Origin: a virus
Length of the DNA: 60,242 nucleotides
Reading direction: 5' to 3' (one strand)
Virus record (IMG/VR): IMGVR_UViG_3300042445_000754
Span: 1 to 60,242 of that record
Every line of letters starts with the position of its first letter. The first letter of the stretch is position 1. The position numbers and the translations under genes were made by a program. Shown here in pieces: positions 45,253-56,000 of the stretch. The notes under the pieces are model-generated. The model worked only from the letters and a program-made list of their open reading frames with translations, made no database searches and had not been told where the DNA came from.

Positions 45253-48200
45253 TTATAGTAAAAATGGAAGCCATGAACTAATGTCAATATAACCACTGTT
45301 TTCACGTACTGAACCACCTTTTTTTGTTGTTTGTTGTGATCCATAAACATTATTAATTATGTTTGGATCCGGTGCAGTATTAGTACCACCTCCACTTCCT
45401 CCAGTTCTAGCACAGTCTCTTAGTAGTGCTTCACTCATACCTGGATTGTTTGCTTTACATGCATCATATGCTTTTTGCCAACTACTAGTATTATTACTTC
45501 CTTGACCAGTAACTGTTTTATCAGTAGGTCTAAAATCCATACGTCCACCAGAAGGTGCATTAACAGCATAGTTAGGGTACATCTGGTTTAATGCATCTGT
45601 TTTCCATTTATTAGTAATACCCTGTGTATAATAGTTTCTAACATTATTTCTCATTGCTAATTTAGCATTGTCAAACTGTTGATTAGCAACTGTATTTTGA
45701 TCATACAATCTTTGATTAGTTGCTTGATTCAACATACTACTTTGATTTCTAATATCATTTGCTTTTAATTCAAATTGATTAGCAATATTGACATTGGCAT
45801 TATTATACTTAGCTAGTATATCAGCAGCATTTTTAGCAGCAGCACCTTGAACACCTGATGATCTTAAACCTTGAGGACCAGCAAACTGTGCTAAAGCATT
45901 TGTCTGAATAGCTGCTTGTTCAGCATTAGTACCAAGTTCTTTTGTAGGATCTTGAAACACAGGTCTAGGTACACCCATTGATAATGGAGGAGCTGCCGGC
46001 ATTCTTTTCTTAAGACCCATCAGATCTCCAAATGCACCTGTAGTTTTAATAGTATCTTGTAACCACATTCCAGGAGGTTCACCCGGTACAGGAATAGTTG
46101 TATCATCTGTACAAGGAGGACAATTACCATTTTGATCAGCAGTCATCTCTAATACAGTACCATCAGCTTTTTGACATGGACATGTTTTAGGTTTTGCTGG
46201 TTCACATGTACAGTTGTTTTGAGCATCTTTTGGTTTATAATTTGGTTTATTTGGATCATCACATTGACATGGACCACCTTCTGGTAGATCTTCAAATTCT
46301 AAATTTCTTTTACCAACCATATATTTATGACCAGCTGTTGTATCACCATATGTAGTATAAGTACCTCTTTTTGAACCATACCAATTTTTATCATTATAAT
46401 CATATGTATCATCAAGAGGAGAAATTTTATTACCTATTGGACCATATAATGCACCCATAGATGTTTCATCTGCTGCTCCTGAATGTACAAGACTAACATT
46501 ACCTAAAAAATTATCCATTGCATATTTTGCATCAGGATCATTATTATAAGAACCACTTTCAAAATCTTTATATGCTTTTGCATAAGCATGCATAGTAGAT
46601 TGTTGTAATAATCTATCTTTTCCTTTAGGTTCTAATGGTACATTAAGTTTATCTGACATTGCTGCTACAGTGGTATAACCGGCATCAGTCATACGTTTTG
46701 TTTCAGCTTGAGCTTCAGATAATGTATAAGGTTTACCTGTTTTTGGATTTATATATTTTTCATCTAAAATTTCTTGAGGAGTATCCAGTCTATTACCTAT
46801 ATCAGAAAACAATTGCGGATCTACTTCATTAGCTTCAAACATTAAATTTCTTTTCTGATGCATTAAAGCTGCATTTATAACTTCATCATCTGTTGGTAAA
46901 TCTCCATATTTAACAGACCATTTTCTATTTGGATCTATAGATGTAGAAGTTTTACCTTTCCATGCTGCTGGATCATCAACAATTTGTTTTGTATTTTTTA
47001 TAATCTCAGCTCTAACGGTTGGGTTATTAAGATTATCTTTAATTAACATGTATTGAGAAGCTGCCACTCTTCCTGTAGGTGTATCTGGAAAACCATCTAA
47101 GCCATCTGCTTTAATATCAGATCCACTAGGAATTGTAAAACCAGAACTTTTTAATTTTTGAGTCTTAACTTTTCCATCTTCTCCTTTACGTGTTACTTGT
47201 ATTTCAGCATTTTTATCTTTATCTTTTGCATTCCATATAGCTCTCTGAAGTTGATCTTCAGTCATATTAGTTGCATCAATAATTACAGGTCCACCTTGTG
47301 TAGTTGCTATACCATCTCTAGCTTTAACCATACGTGTTATTGGACCTGATGCAGGAATTCTTTTTGGTCTACCTTGATAGTTTTGAGACATACCTGCACC
47401 CATTGACATACCATACTCTGCTTCTGGCATATCATAGAAAGGCATATCATAACCACCCATAGACATTCCATAGGCAGCCATTGGTGGTGCCATTTGTTCT
47501 TCTTCCATAGGAGGTTGTTGACCCATTGCTTGTTCTTGTCCACCTTGACCTTGGGACATTACTGATTGAATAAGACCCACAGCCTCTTCTTGAGAAACAC
47601 CCAATTGAGTAAATACTTGTACTACAGCTTCAGGTGGAAGACCATTCTGTAATAAACTCATAACAACTTCAGCAGGTTCAGCACCTCTTTGTAAAGCACC
47701 TTGAACCTCTTGCATGATTTCCATCATCTGATCTTGACCACCTTGTGCACCTTGTGCACCTTGTTGTTCTATCATTGCCATTTCTTCAGGAGATGGTTGT
47801 TGCATACCTTCTGCAGCTCTTCTTAATCTTCTCATACCACCACCATACATCATCATTTCTTCTTGAGACATTTGTGGTTGTTGAGCTTGTGCAACAGGTT
47901 GACCTTGGTTCATTTCCTCAGCTTGCATCATTTGATTCTGATCATACTCTGATTCCATTGTCTGATCTGAATTCTCCTGTTGTTTCATTTGTTTTTTCAA
48001 CTGATCATTTAATGCACTGATTTCTTTAGCAGGTAGAATTTGTTCTTCTGTAAGACCTCTTGCTTCCATACAAGGTTTAGCTACAGCAGGAATTCCTTGA
48101 GGAAAACCTTTCATTGATTCTTGAGCTAATGCTAAACAACCTAACTTAATGACATACTTCTTCATCATCAACTCAGCTGATTTTCTTTCTATAGCATCAG

Positions 48201-48654
48201 TATCAGGATCTTCTAAGATTTTTCTATACTTCTGTAAGTCATATTGTTTTGCAAGTTCTGCAGGAGTGTATGATTTGTTTATACCACCTTTACCAAACAT
48301 AGCAAGTACAGCTGGATCTTTTATTCTCATACCTCTAGTATCACTAAAAATAAAAGTATCCTCAGGTAAATTTAATGGTACTCCACCATTATGGTGTCTT
48401 GGACCTTTAATGATTTGTTGTTCTGGCATTCCATCACCATTGATGTCTCCATATACAGTTTCTCCACCCTCTGCTTCTAAGTTAGCTTCATCTCTTGGTA
48501 CGGCAGTAATATACTTACTAGCTATAAGTTTAGGCTTCCCTATATAAGCATTATAGTCTGCTCCACCCATTGCTGGAACATCATTTACTAAAGCACCTTG
48601 GACTTGATATCCTGTTTTTGCTTGAGGTAATTTTTTAATTCTAACTTTTATCAT
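45253..48654 (-). CDS. large virion protein with Met/Gln-rich and Cys-module regions
   Basis: 1133 aa. The N-terminus KVRIKKLPQAKTG matches a signature shared by its neighbours. Residues about 50-115 hold a conserved-looking module (VYGDINGDGMPEQ, HHNGGVPLNLPEDTFIFSD). A Met/Gln-rich low-complexity zone (about 215-430) contains a helical repeat region and YGMSMGG repeats. A Cys module starts at residue 796 (CQCDDPNKPN...), followed by more CxC/CPPC pairs. The last 250 residues have a conserved helical segment (AQFAGPQGLRSSG, then NVNIANQFELKANDIRNQ), and the protein ends shortly after KKGGSVREN. Probably an internal virion or ejection protein; no catalytic site seen. Confidence 0.75.
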   Translation of the reverse strand: MIKVRIKKLPQAKTGYQVQGALVNDVPAMGGADYNAYIGKPKLIASKYITAVPRDEANLEAEGGETVYGDINGDGMPEQQIIKGPRHHNGGVPLNLPEDTFIFSDTRGMRIKDPAVLAMFGKGGINKSYTPAELAKQYDLQKYRKILEDPDTDAIERKSAELMMKKYVIKLGCLALAQESMKGFPQGIPAVAKPCMEARGLTEEQILPAKEISALNDQLKKQMKQQENSDQTMESEYDQNQMMQAEEMNQGQPVAQAQQPQMSQEEMMMYGGGMRRLRRAAEGMQQPSPEEMAMIEQQGAQGAQGGQDQMMEIMQEVQGALQRGAEPAEVVMSLLQNGLPPEAVVQVFTQLGVSQEEAVGLIQSVMSQGQGGQEQAMGQQPPMEEEQMAPPMAAYGMSMGGYDMPFYDMPEAEYGMSMGAGMSQNYQGRPKRIPASGPITRMVKARDGIATTQGGPVIIDATNMTEDQLQRAIWNAKDKDKNAEIQVTRKGEDGKVKTQKLKSSGFTIPSGSDIKADGLDGFPDTPTGRVAASQYMLIKDNLNNPTVRAEIIKNTKQIVDDPAAWKGKTSTSIDPNRKWSVKYGDLPTDDEVINAALMHQKRNLMFEANEVDPQLFSDIGNRLDTPQEILDEKYINPKTGKPYTLSEAQAETKRMTDAGYTTVAAMSDKLNVPLEPKGKDRLLQQSTMHAYAKAYKDFESGSYNNDPDAKYAMDNFLGNVSLVHSGAADETSMGALYGPIGNKISPLDDTYDYNDKNWYGSKRGTYTTYGDTTAGHKYMVGKRNLEFEDLPEGGPCQCDDPNKPNYKPKDAQNNCTCEPAKPKTCPCQKADGTVLEMTADQNGNCPPCTDDTTIPVPGEPPGMWLQDTIKTTGAFGDLMGLKKRMPAAPPLSMGVPRPVFQDPTKELGTNAEQAAIQTNALAQFAGPQGLRSSGVQGAAAKNAADILAKYNNANVNIANQFELKANDIRNQSSMLNQATNQRLYDQNTVANQQFDNAKLAMRNNVRNYYTQGITNKWKTDALNQMYPNYAVNAPSGGRMDFRPTDKTVTGQGSNNTSSWQKAYDACKANNPGMSEALLRDCARTGGSGGGTNTAPDPNIINNVYGSQQTTKKGGSVRENSGYIDISSWLPFLL
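47734..47766. repeat. short tandem repeat inside the Met/Gln-rich region
   Basis: The 9-bp unit TTGTGCACC occurs twice in tandem (47743-47760), flanked by degenerate copies TTGACCACC and TTGTTG. It encodes Gln/Gly/Ala repeats (QQGAQGAQGG) in the 1133-aa virion protein. In-frame copy number change is likely between relatives. Confidence 0.6.
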
Positions 48655-48662
48655 CGGGTTCT

Positions 48663-51600
48663 TTATAAATATTCAACTTGTCCTCCTGCTGCTAAGAATT
48701 GTTCTAATTCTTCTGGAGTCATATATACTTCTTCATCATCCATGTAACCACCATCTTGCATGTAACCACCATATTGAGCAGCATTACTGTTTGCATAATT
48801 ACCAAAGGTTGCTCTACTGTTTCTGTCTGATCCCATTTCATCGTATCTAAACATACCAGTTTTACTACCTATATCTCCCCAATCTCCCTTATCAGTTTGA
48901 TTAGATGCCATTACATTAGCCATTGGATCAAACTTGTCTAACAACATATTGTTTTCAATTGGATTGTTTTGCATTCTTTCCATAAAACCTAGACCTGCAT
49001 TAGCCATTGAATTAAATGCATTAACTCCTGCTTCACCATCAAAGTTTCTAGCTGTTTTACGTTGTCTTTCTACACCAACATACTGATTTGGATTAGGTTG
49101 AGGTGCTGGCTCTTGAGGTATAATTTCTTGACCTTGGTTACCTAATGTATGACCAGTATTTGCAGTTTCAGCATAAGAACCTGTCCCAGTCTGAGTTATA
49201 AAGTTGAATGGGTTTTGTTGTTGTGGCATTTTGTTAGGAGCTTGTGCACCAAACAGATCATTTTCAAATTGAGATTGTTGAGAATAAGGATTATATCCTG
49301 CTTGATTTTGACCAGCTCCCATACCAAAACCAGTACCTACTTCAAATGCACCACCCATTCTTTTAAAAGAAGGATTTTTTATTCTATCAACTAATGTTTT
49401 AAGAGTACCATATGCATTCTTTACATTATCAACTGCATCTCTAGCACCATAATAAACTTGATCAGTATTGTATCTAGCACCACGTCCTTGTTCATATCTC
49501 TCAGCTTGTCTTAGATTTCTTTGACCTCTTCTAGTTTGCTCATCCCACTCTTCATCACTAAATTGGAATCTTTCTTTTGCTTGATCTTCTAAACGATCTC
49601 TTCTACTTGTCTTTTCAGGCTTGTCATTGTTTTTGTAATTAACCATTGACCAACCATCTTGAAGTGCATCTTTTACCATTTTTTTATCAAGACGACCAAG
49701 ATTAGACTTGTTTCCAGAACCTCTACGGTTATCTAACATACCCTCAAGGTTTTGTAAATCACCCATAGGAACTCCAGTACCATCACCATCTACTTGATAG
49801 ATGTCAATCCATTTTTTTCTACCACCTAATAAACCTTTCTTAGTAGTGTAACTTGCAACAGGTTTGTCTGGTATAAGACCATTATAAGATCTACCATCAT
49901 TTAAATAATATGGAGAACCTTTTTGTTTAACCCATGATCCTGCAGCACCAAACACTGGATTCCACGGAACTAAGTTACGACCATAACCACCTGGATTTCT
50001 AACCTGTGTATACTTATAGTTCATTTTAGCTATTGGAATACACATGTTGTATTTGTCATTCCAAACTGTACCAGGACCACACTGAGTTTTCTTTGATTGC
50101 AAGCTTGCACTTGAATTTGATACACAAGCAGATCCATTCCAAGTATATCCTGCTGGACACTTCTGAGTACTTCCTTCTTCTTCTTGTTCTTCACCACCTA
50201 TATTAGTATAATCTTTCAATGCTTCATCATAAAAATTTTGATAATCATCATATGTCCTATCATCTAATTTAACATCAACATCATAGTCCCCATCTGGATT
50301 AGCAGCTTCCCAATCTTCTCTTTCACTTTTTCTATTTAATATTTCATTATCTGCCCATTCTTGATAATTCATTTTATCTTGCATACCTCTTAGCTCTCCA
50401 GCTTTGTTAGTAATAGTAATACCATCTCTAGCTTGTTCTAAATCATATGGTTCATAGTATTCACTCTCATCACCACCATAAATAAATTTAACAAGTGGTT
50501 CTTCAGCATTCATATCTACAAATCCACCAAATGCTGCAGTAAAATCTGTATTCATTGGTTCTTCTTCAGCAAGATTTTCTTTATAACCATCTTGCGTTAA
50601 CATGTTTAGAATCTTTGGATTACCCTGAGCATTCTTATAAATATCTTTTGATATAGCTTTATTAGAATTAGTTTTTAATGTACTAATGAAAGAGTTTTTC
50701 ATGTTAGCAACATCATCTGTCAAAGTATCTTTTCTATTACCTTTACCTAATGCTTCAGTATCACCACCTTCTGCATACATTGAAACCATTTTTTTAATAA
50801 ATCTGTTTTCAGAAACACCACCTTTTGCAAAATCATCAGGTAATACTTGGTTTTGTAAATTTGGGTTTACAACATTTGAATCTTGGTATCTATAATAGTT
50901 ATAGTCACTAGGAGTTTGTCCTTTTAAGAATTTTAAACTATCTGGTGTCCGTAATGAATTCGGATCAATAGTACCATCTTCTCTAATAGGAGTAGGGTCT
51001 AAAACTCTACTTGGCCCTACATCAGTACCACATGTACATTTACCAAGAGCATTTTTAGGTTGGAAGTTTGGTAAATTACGATCCTCACATTGACACGGAT
51101 GTGCTAATGCATCATATGTTTGATAACCTAGATAACCTAAACCACCACCAATAAGTGTAGTCTTTAAACCTAATCTATACTTATAGTTAATAGCATTCTT
51201 AATATCAGATGCTGTTTGTGAATAAGGTATAGCAGCAGGGTCTTGAATGTTTGGTCCAAGAGCCATGTTTGCATAACCATATACAGGTTGATCAATATTT
51301 TCAATTCCTTTTGCACCAGTTCTGAATAATTGGTTTAATCCAGTTGTTCCATATGTTTCTAAACCTCTACCAATTTTTCCTCTGTTACTTAAAGTATCCC
51401 ATGTAGATGGTGGTAGACCTGTTATATCAACTTTGTTTACACCTTTAAAATCATCCATGTAATTAGGAAAAGGAGTTGTTCCAAAATCTTTTAATAACAA
51501 CTCATTCATGCTACCTGTAAATGAAGAACCAATTGGTCTTGTAACTCTTGATTTTGTTTGAACACCCATTGTTAATGGATTACCTAATGGATCAAATACA

Positions 51601-53003
51601 TTTAATCCACCTGTCTCAGGGTCTTGATTGTAATAAAATCTATTTTTAAATGTAACTTCTTTAGCTTTAGGAGGTGTTGTACCAAAAGGTAAATTTTGGT
51701 TAGGACCAAAAGTATGTTTAAACTCAAAAAATTTATTACCAGCATCATCTTCACCACCAATAACTTTTGTTTGAGGAGGGTAAATACCACTAATCAAACC
51801 TTCTTGTTGAGACATGTTACCGTAAAGGTCTTCTAATGTAAAAGGTTCATTATTGGTTCTTTCTAATTGCATTATTAAATCTTGAACATCTGCTTGATCT
51901 AATACTAACCTATCAGCTTGTAAGCTACCATCAGTTCCACCAGCATATGTCCCATTCTGACTAAACACTCCTGTTTTTGGAGTAGCTCCATTAATAACAT
52001 TCCAAAGCTCAGTTCTATTCTGTGTAAATGGAGTAGCTAATTTTGGAGCAAACTTTGCTCCTACATAAGGTAACCTAGTCATTGCATCACCAATACCTGT
52101 AAATACAGGTAATGCTTTACGTACTGTAGATAAATTAGATAAAGGATTTGCTTTGTTAGCATATCCAATAGTTGGAACATACTCAGCTAATTTTTGAAGT
52201 GCATTTTTAACAGGAGGTGTATTTAATCCATATTGTGCTCTTGGTAAATAATCTTGAGGTTGGTAAGAATCAGATGCACTTCTGTAATCACCTAAGTAAT
52301 AAGATAGATCTGGAGTTGCTGGCATCTGTTGTGCACCTGGTGTCATAGCAATTAAATCTTCCATAGAGAAAGGTTTTCCTTCAGGTGTTTTCCCCGGTGT
52401 ACCATACTGATTTATTACAGTTTGTTCTCTACTTGGTTGTTGGTTAGGGTTCATATCTTCAAATTCAGGATACTCTCCACCATCATCAAAGTAACCACCA
52501 TATTTAAAAGCTTGTTCTTCTTCATCCTGTGTCATTTCTAAAGCAGAATTCTGATTCATTTGTGCATCTTCCTCATCATATAAACCACCATCAGAAATTG
52601 CTAGTTCTTCTTGCTCTGCATCTGAAGCTGCTCTTTCATTATCTTCATCTGTTTGTTGCTGTGGATTAGCTGGTTCTTCTGTTTGAGTTTTATCTTCAAC
52701 TAATTCTGGATCAACATAACCTTCTTCTGCAAGTTTACTCATAGCAGATTTAATAAGCATTATAGATGTATTCTCATCTAATGCATACTCATTAATAAGT
52801 TGATTAAATAACATATCAGGTGTAGCATCATTTTTTAATGATATATAAACCTGATCATATATTTGATTTAGTTTAGCCGGATCCATACTTGGAGTTCCTA
52901 CTTCCATACCCATAGCTGCTTTTTCTAAAAACTTAGCAGTTTTGTTATAGTACCCTGGAGTTTCACCTGGAAGTGCTTTTCTAATCCTTACTTGCTTCTT
53001 CAT
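48663..53003 (-). CDS. large virion protein with Cys modules and GG motifs
   Basis: 1446 aa. It begins KKQVRIRKALPGETPG, similar to neighbouring N-termini, then a helical module (residues about 43-90) like one in the 1133-aa protein and an acidic stretch. A hydrophobic segment TTLIGGGLGYLGYQTYDAL precedes a Cys module starting at residue 637 (CQCEDRNLPN...). Two further Cys motifs lie near 946-990 (CPAGYTWNGSAC and CGPGTVWNDKYNMC). GG motifs are scattered (FKYGG, FAKGG, YAEGG, QYGGYMQDGG), and it ends MTPEELEQFLAAGGQVEYL. Probably an ejection or cargo protein with disulfide- or metal-stabilised modules. No enzymatic domain recognised. Confidence 0.75.
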   Translation of the reverse strand: MKKQVRIRKALPGETPGYYNKTAKFLEKAAMGMEVGTPSMDPAKLNQIYDQVYISLKNDATPDMLFNQLINEYALDENTSIMLIKSAMSKLAEEGYVDPELVEDKTQTEEPANPQQQTDEDNERAASDAEQEELAISDGGLYDEEDAQMNQNSALEMTQDEEEQAFKYGGYFDDGGEYPEFEDMNPNQQPSREQTVINQYGTPGKTPEGKPFSMEDLIAMTPGAQQMPATPDLSYYLGDYRSASDSYQPQDYLPRAQYGLNTPPVKNALQKLAEYVPTIGYANKANPLSNLSTVRKALPVFTGIGDAMTRLPYVGAKFAPKLATPFTQNRTELWNVINGATPKTGVFSQNGTYAGGTDGSLQADRLVLDQADVQDLIMQLERTNNEPFTLEDLYGNMSQQEGLISGIYPPQTKVIGGEDDAGNKFFEFKHTFGPNQNLPFGTTPPKAKEVTFKNRFYYNQDPETGGLNVFDPLGNPLTMGVQTKSRVTRPIGSSFTGSMNELLLKDFGTTPFPNYMDDFKGVNKVDITGLPPSTWDTLSNRGKIGRGLETYGTTGLNQLFRTGAKGIENIDQPVYGYANMALGPNIQDPAAIPYSQTASDIKNAINYKYRLGLKTTLIGGGLGYLGYQTYDALAHPCQCEDRNLPNFQPKNALGKCTCGTDVGPSRVLDPTPIREDGTIDPNSLRTPDSLKFLKGQTPSDYNYYRYQDSNVVNPNLQNQVLPDDFAKGGVSENRFIKKMVSMYAEGGDTEALGKGNRKDTLTDDVANMKNSFISTLKTNSNKAISKDIYKNAQGNPKILNMLTQDGYKENLAEEEPMNTDFTAAFGGFVDMNAEEPLVKFIYGGDESEYYEPYDLEQARDGITITNKAGELRGMQDKMNYQEWADNEILNRKSEREDWEAANPDGDYDVDVKLDDRTYDDYQNFYDEALKDYTNIGGEEQEEEGSTQKCPAGYTWNGSACVSNSSASLQSKKTQCGPGTVWNDKYNMCIPIAKMNYKYTQVRNPGGYGRNLVPWNPVFGAAGSWVKQKGSPYYLNDGRSYNGLIPDKPVASYTTKKGLLGGRKKWIDIYQVDGDGTGVPMGDLQNLEGMLDNRRGSGNKSNLGRLDKKMVKDALQDGWSMVNYKNNDKPEKTSRRDRLEDQAKERFQFSDEEWDEQTRRGQRNLRQAERYEQGRGARYNTDQVYYGARDAVDNVKNAYGTLKTLVDRIKNPSFKRMGGAFEVGTGFGMGAGQNQAGYNPYSQQSQFENDLFGAQAPNKMPQQQNPFNFITQTGTGSYAETANTGHTLGNQGQEIIPQEPAPQPNPNQYVGVERQRKTARNFDGEAGVNAFNSMANAGLGFMERMQNNPIENNMLLDKFDPMANVMASNQTDKGDWGDIGSKTGMFRYDEMGSDRNSRATFGNYANSNAAQYGGYMQDGGYMDDEEVYMTPEELEQFLAAGGQVEYL

Positions 53004-53060
53004 AACATGTTATATATATAAATATACTAAATTTTAATTTAATCAATACACTTTAAAAGT
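53004..53060. promoter_or_regulatory. AT-rich spacer, possible internal promoter of the minus-strand block
   Basis: This and 45197-45252 are the only gaps of more than 10 bp between adjacent genes in the minus-strand block. It is almost entirely A/T, with an alternating TA tract and a palindrome AACATGTT just before the start of the 1446-aa gene. I cannot define promoter boxes; the call rests on spacing and composition. Confidence 0.2.
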
Positions 53061-56000
53061 TTACTCATCCTCAATGATATAACCATCTTTAATATACTGA
53101 TCTATTTCTTTTTTAGATAACTTGGCTACCATACCACCTTTTTTATTTTTTGGTTTTACCCACGGGTTAGTTAATAACTCTTCAGCTTTACTATAAACTT
53201 TTTTAACAGGCTCTGTAACATATTCATCAAGATATTCTTGAGGTGCAGCCATACCCATACCAGCAAGAGCTGCAGCATAAGCAGCACCATAACCATATCG
53301 TTCTATTAAACTTTGTAAATTTCCTCCTTGAGTTCTCCAATCAAACTCATCATTTCTAAGTTTATCCATGTTAACAGGAATGTATCTATTAGAAAAAGGT
53401 AATCTTCTATGGAATGAAAGACCTGGTTCAGATAAAGGAATACTAGGCTTTCTATTACCAAGAGCATCTGTAACTAAAACACCATTTCTATTAGACATTT
53501 TTTGAAAACTTATATCAGAACCAGGAACATTTCTATTAAATTGAGCACCAAATACTCCTGAATATTGTTCATTAGGTTCATTAAGTTCAGCCCAATTACC
53601 TTCAGACATAATTTGATTTTTACCCATTCTTAATAATGGACCAGCTGAAGGATTTAATTCTCCAGACATTTTTACATAATCTAATGTATCACCAAATTTT
53701 CTAAATGCTGTACCATCCATAGGATTCATTTTTTCTCCATAGAAAGGAAGAGCATTTAAAGGACTTCCTGTAAATGGACCCATTTTTTCAATGCTTGTAC
53801 CAAACAAAGGTATCCTTACTGGATTTATCATTATAGGTGCTATATTTTTAGCTAATGAATTTACAGTACCTATAGTACCTATGTTAGCCATTCTTGCTGC
53901 AGTTTTACCTGATGCACCTAAAGATTGTAATCCTTTAACAATTGCACCAGTTCTAGCTTTAATTAAACCACCATCTGAATAACCTAACAAATTTGTATTC
54001 ATTGGTTGTTGAGGTACTCTCCATCCAGGATTAACTTTATTAATATTAAACTCACCAAAACCTAAACCTTTACTTAATGTATTAATAGGTTTTGTGATAG
54101 ATTGAAATTTTGGTTGACCTATACCAGGAATAGCAGTACTTGGATTACCCATAAATATTCCAGATCCAGGTGTTGCAGCATTATATGTAAATGCATATCT
54201 ACTTTCCGGACTAAGATTTGCTATCATAGTTCCCGGAGTTTTTAAAGTATTAAGTGTCTTAAAAGCATTTTTAGCAACTCCTACAGCAGGTAGTGCACCT
54301 AAAGCATCTAATGCAGCTGTACCATAGTTTCCTTTCTCAAAGTTATCATATGCACTTTCAGCAAAAGCTGGTGCATTTGCATAGTAACTAAGTTGACTAA
54401 TTGGATTATTAAATACATTAGACATAAGTGGTTTTATCAAATTGGGCTTATACCATTTAGCACCTTTTGTAATTGCATTTAATCCTTTGATACCACCATA
54501 TGTGGATCCAACATCCCATAATTCTTTCCCTACAGCAGGAAGAAACTCTCCTTTATCATAACCTTCTCTTAGATTGAAACCAATCTTAAATGGATTAAAA
54601 GGTTGTAAAAGAAAGTTAAAAGGACTCATTACACTTACAGGCATTGTACCTAAATCCTCTCCTGTCTCATCTTCAATCTGTTTTCTTTGAGAATAGGTTA
54701 AATTTTTAGGTCCATCCCACATACCTTCTCTCGCATTCATTGCATAGTACATACAATCAAAAGGATGTTTTAAACAATCTTTTACTTTAGCTCCAGTATT
54801 TTCATCAATATTAAATTGATTTCCTGAAACTTGTTTTATTGTGTCAGGATTTTTTTCATATAAAAGTCTAGCCTCTATACTGTTATTTAATATATCGGCA
54901 TATGTTTCTTTTTTATCACCAGTTTTTTGTTCTAATAATTTTTGCATTGCTTGACTAGGATCCTCTTGAAATGATTTTAATATTTCAAGTTTACTTTTTT
55001 GTGTAGAACCTGCATTATCTAATGCTTGTTTAAGAACTTGTTTAGTAGCATCTGATTGAAAATTTTGCATGTATGCTAAATAAGCATCATTAAAATCTTT
55101 AGCTTTAGCAGTATTTGCAGCAGCTAGTGCATTCTTTTGATTTAAAGTTTGGTTCAATAATGCATTGTTCTGTCTAACATTAGCCATAGCATCATCTTTT
55201 GCAAAAGTAAGTCCATCATACTGACCTGCTTTTCCATACTTATCCATCCAATCTGAATAAGCTTTCTCACCTCTTTCAGTTTTTTGAGATTGATAATTAA
55301 TAAAATCTCCTAAGTTATTTGTACCACTATGATATCTCTTTTCCCATGCAGTCATTGGGTCATCAGATTCTAAAAATATTTTACGATCCTGATCAACCTT
55401 AGCTCTATCAGTTCCGGGTATAGAATCTATATTTGAAACAAGACTTGCATATGCATCATCTATTATTTTATTTGTAGGTTTTTCAAATGTAGATTTTAAA
55501 CCTGACTGTGTCCCTATTTTAGGAGAAAGTCCTTTAATAACTTGGTCTACAGGTTTACCTTGCTCAATGGCTTTTGTAAGTATACTCTTAGTTACTTCAG
55601 CTTCATAGTTAGCTTTAGCTGCTCCCATTAAATCTCCAAGTTGTTCTTTAACTTGTTTAGGATCTAAACCCCAATAGTTTTTAAATTGCTCTGCTTGAAA
55701 ACCATTTGTAATAATTCTATCTTGAACTATGTTTTTAGGAAACAATTCTATATAACCATCTTTCTTATGAACAAGAAAATTATTTTTTAACTCAGCTTCT
55801 TCTTCCGGTGAAACATTAGATTCTGGAATTTTTTTCCAAGGTTCAATTTTATCTTGTTTTTTAGATTTAGCAAATGTCTCACGATATTTATCACTCTCTT
55901 CTTTATACCATCTTTTTTGTTGTTCATTTGCTTTAGTACGTATATCATTTATGTCTTTAGCTAAAGCTGTATTTCTAGCTAATTGTTTAGCTTCAAAGTC

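Noticed and set aside
45244-45258. Inverted repeat CTATAAAGTTTATAG at the end of the 1133-aa gene
   Set aside because: The loop is a single base, the stem is all A/T apart from its ends, and no U-run follows in the direction of transcription, so I do not call it a terminator.
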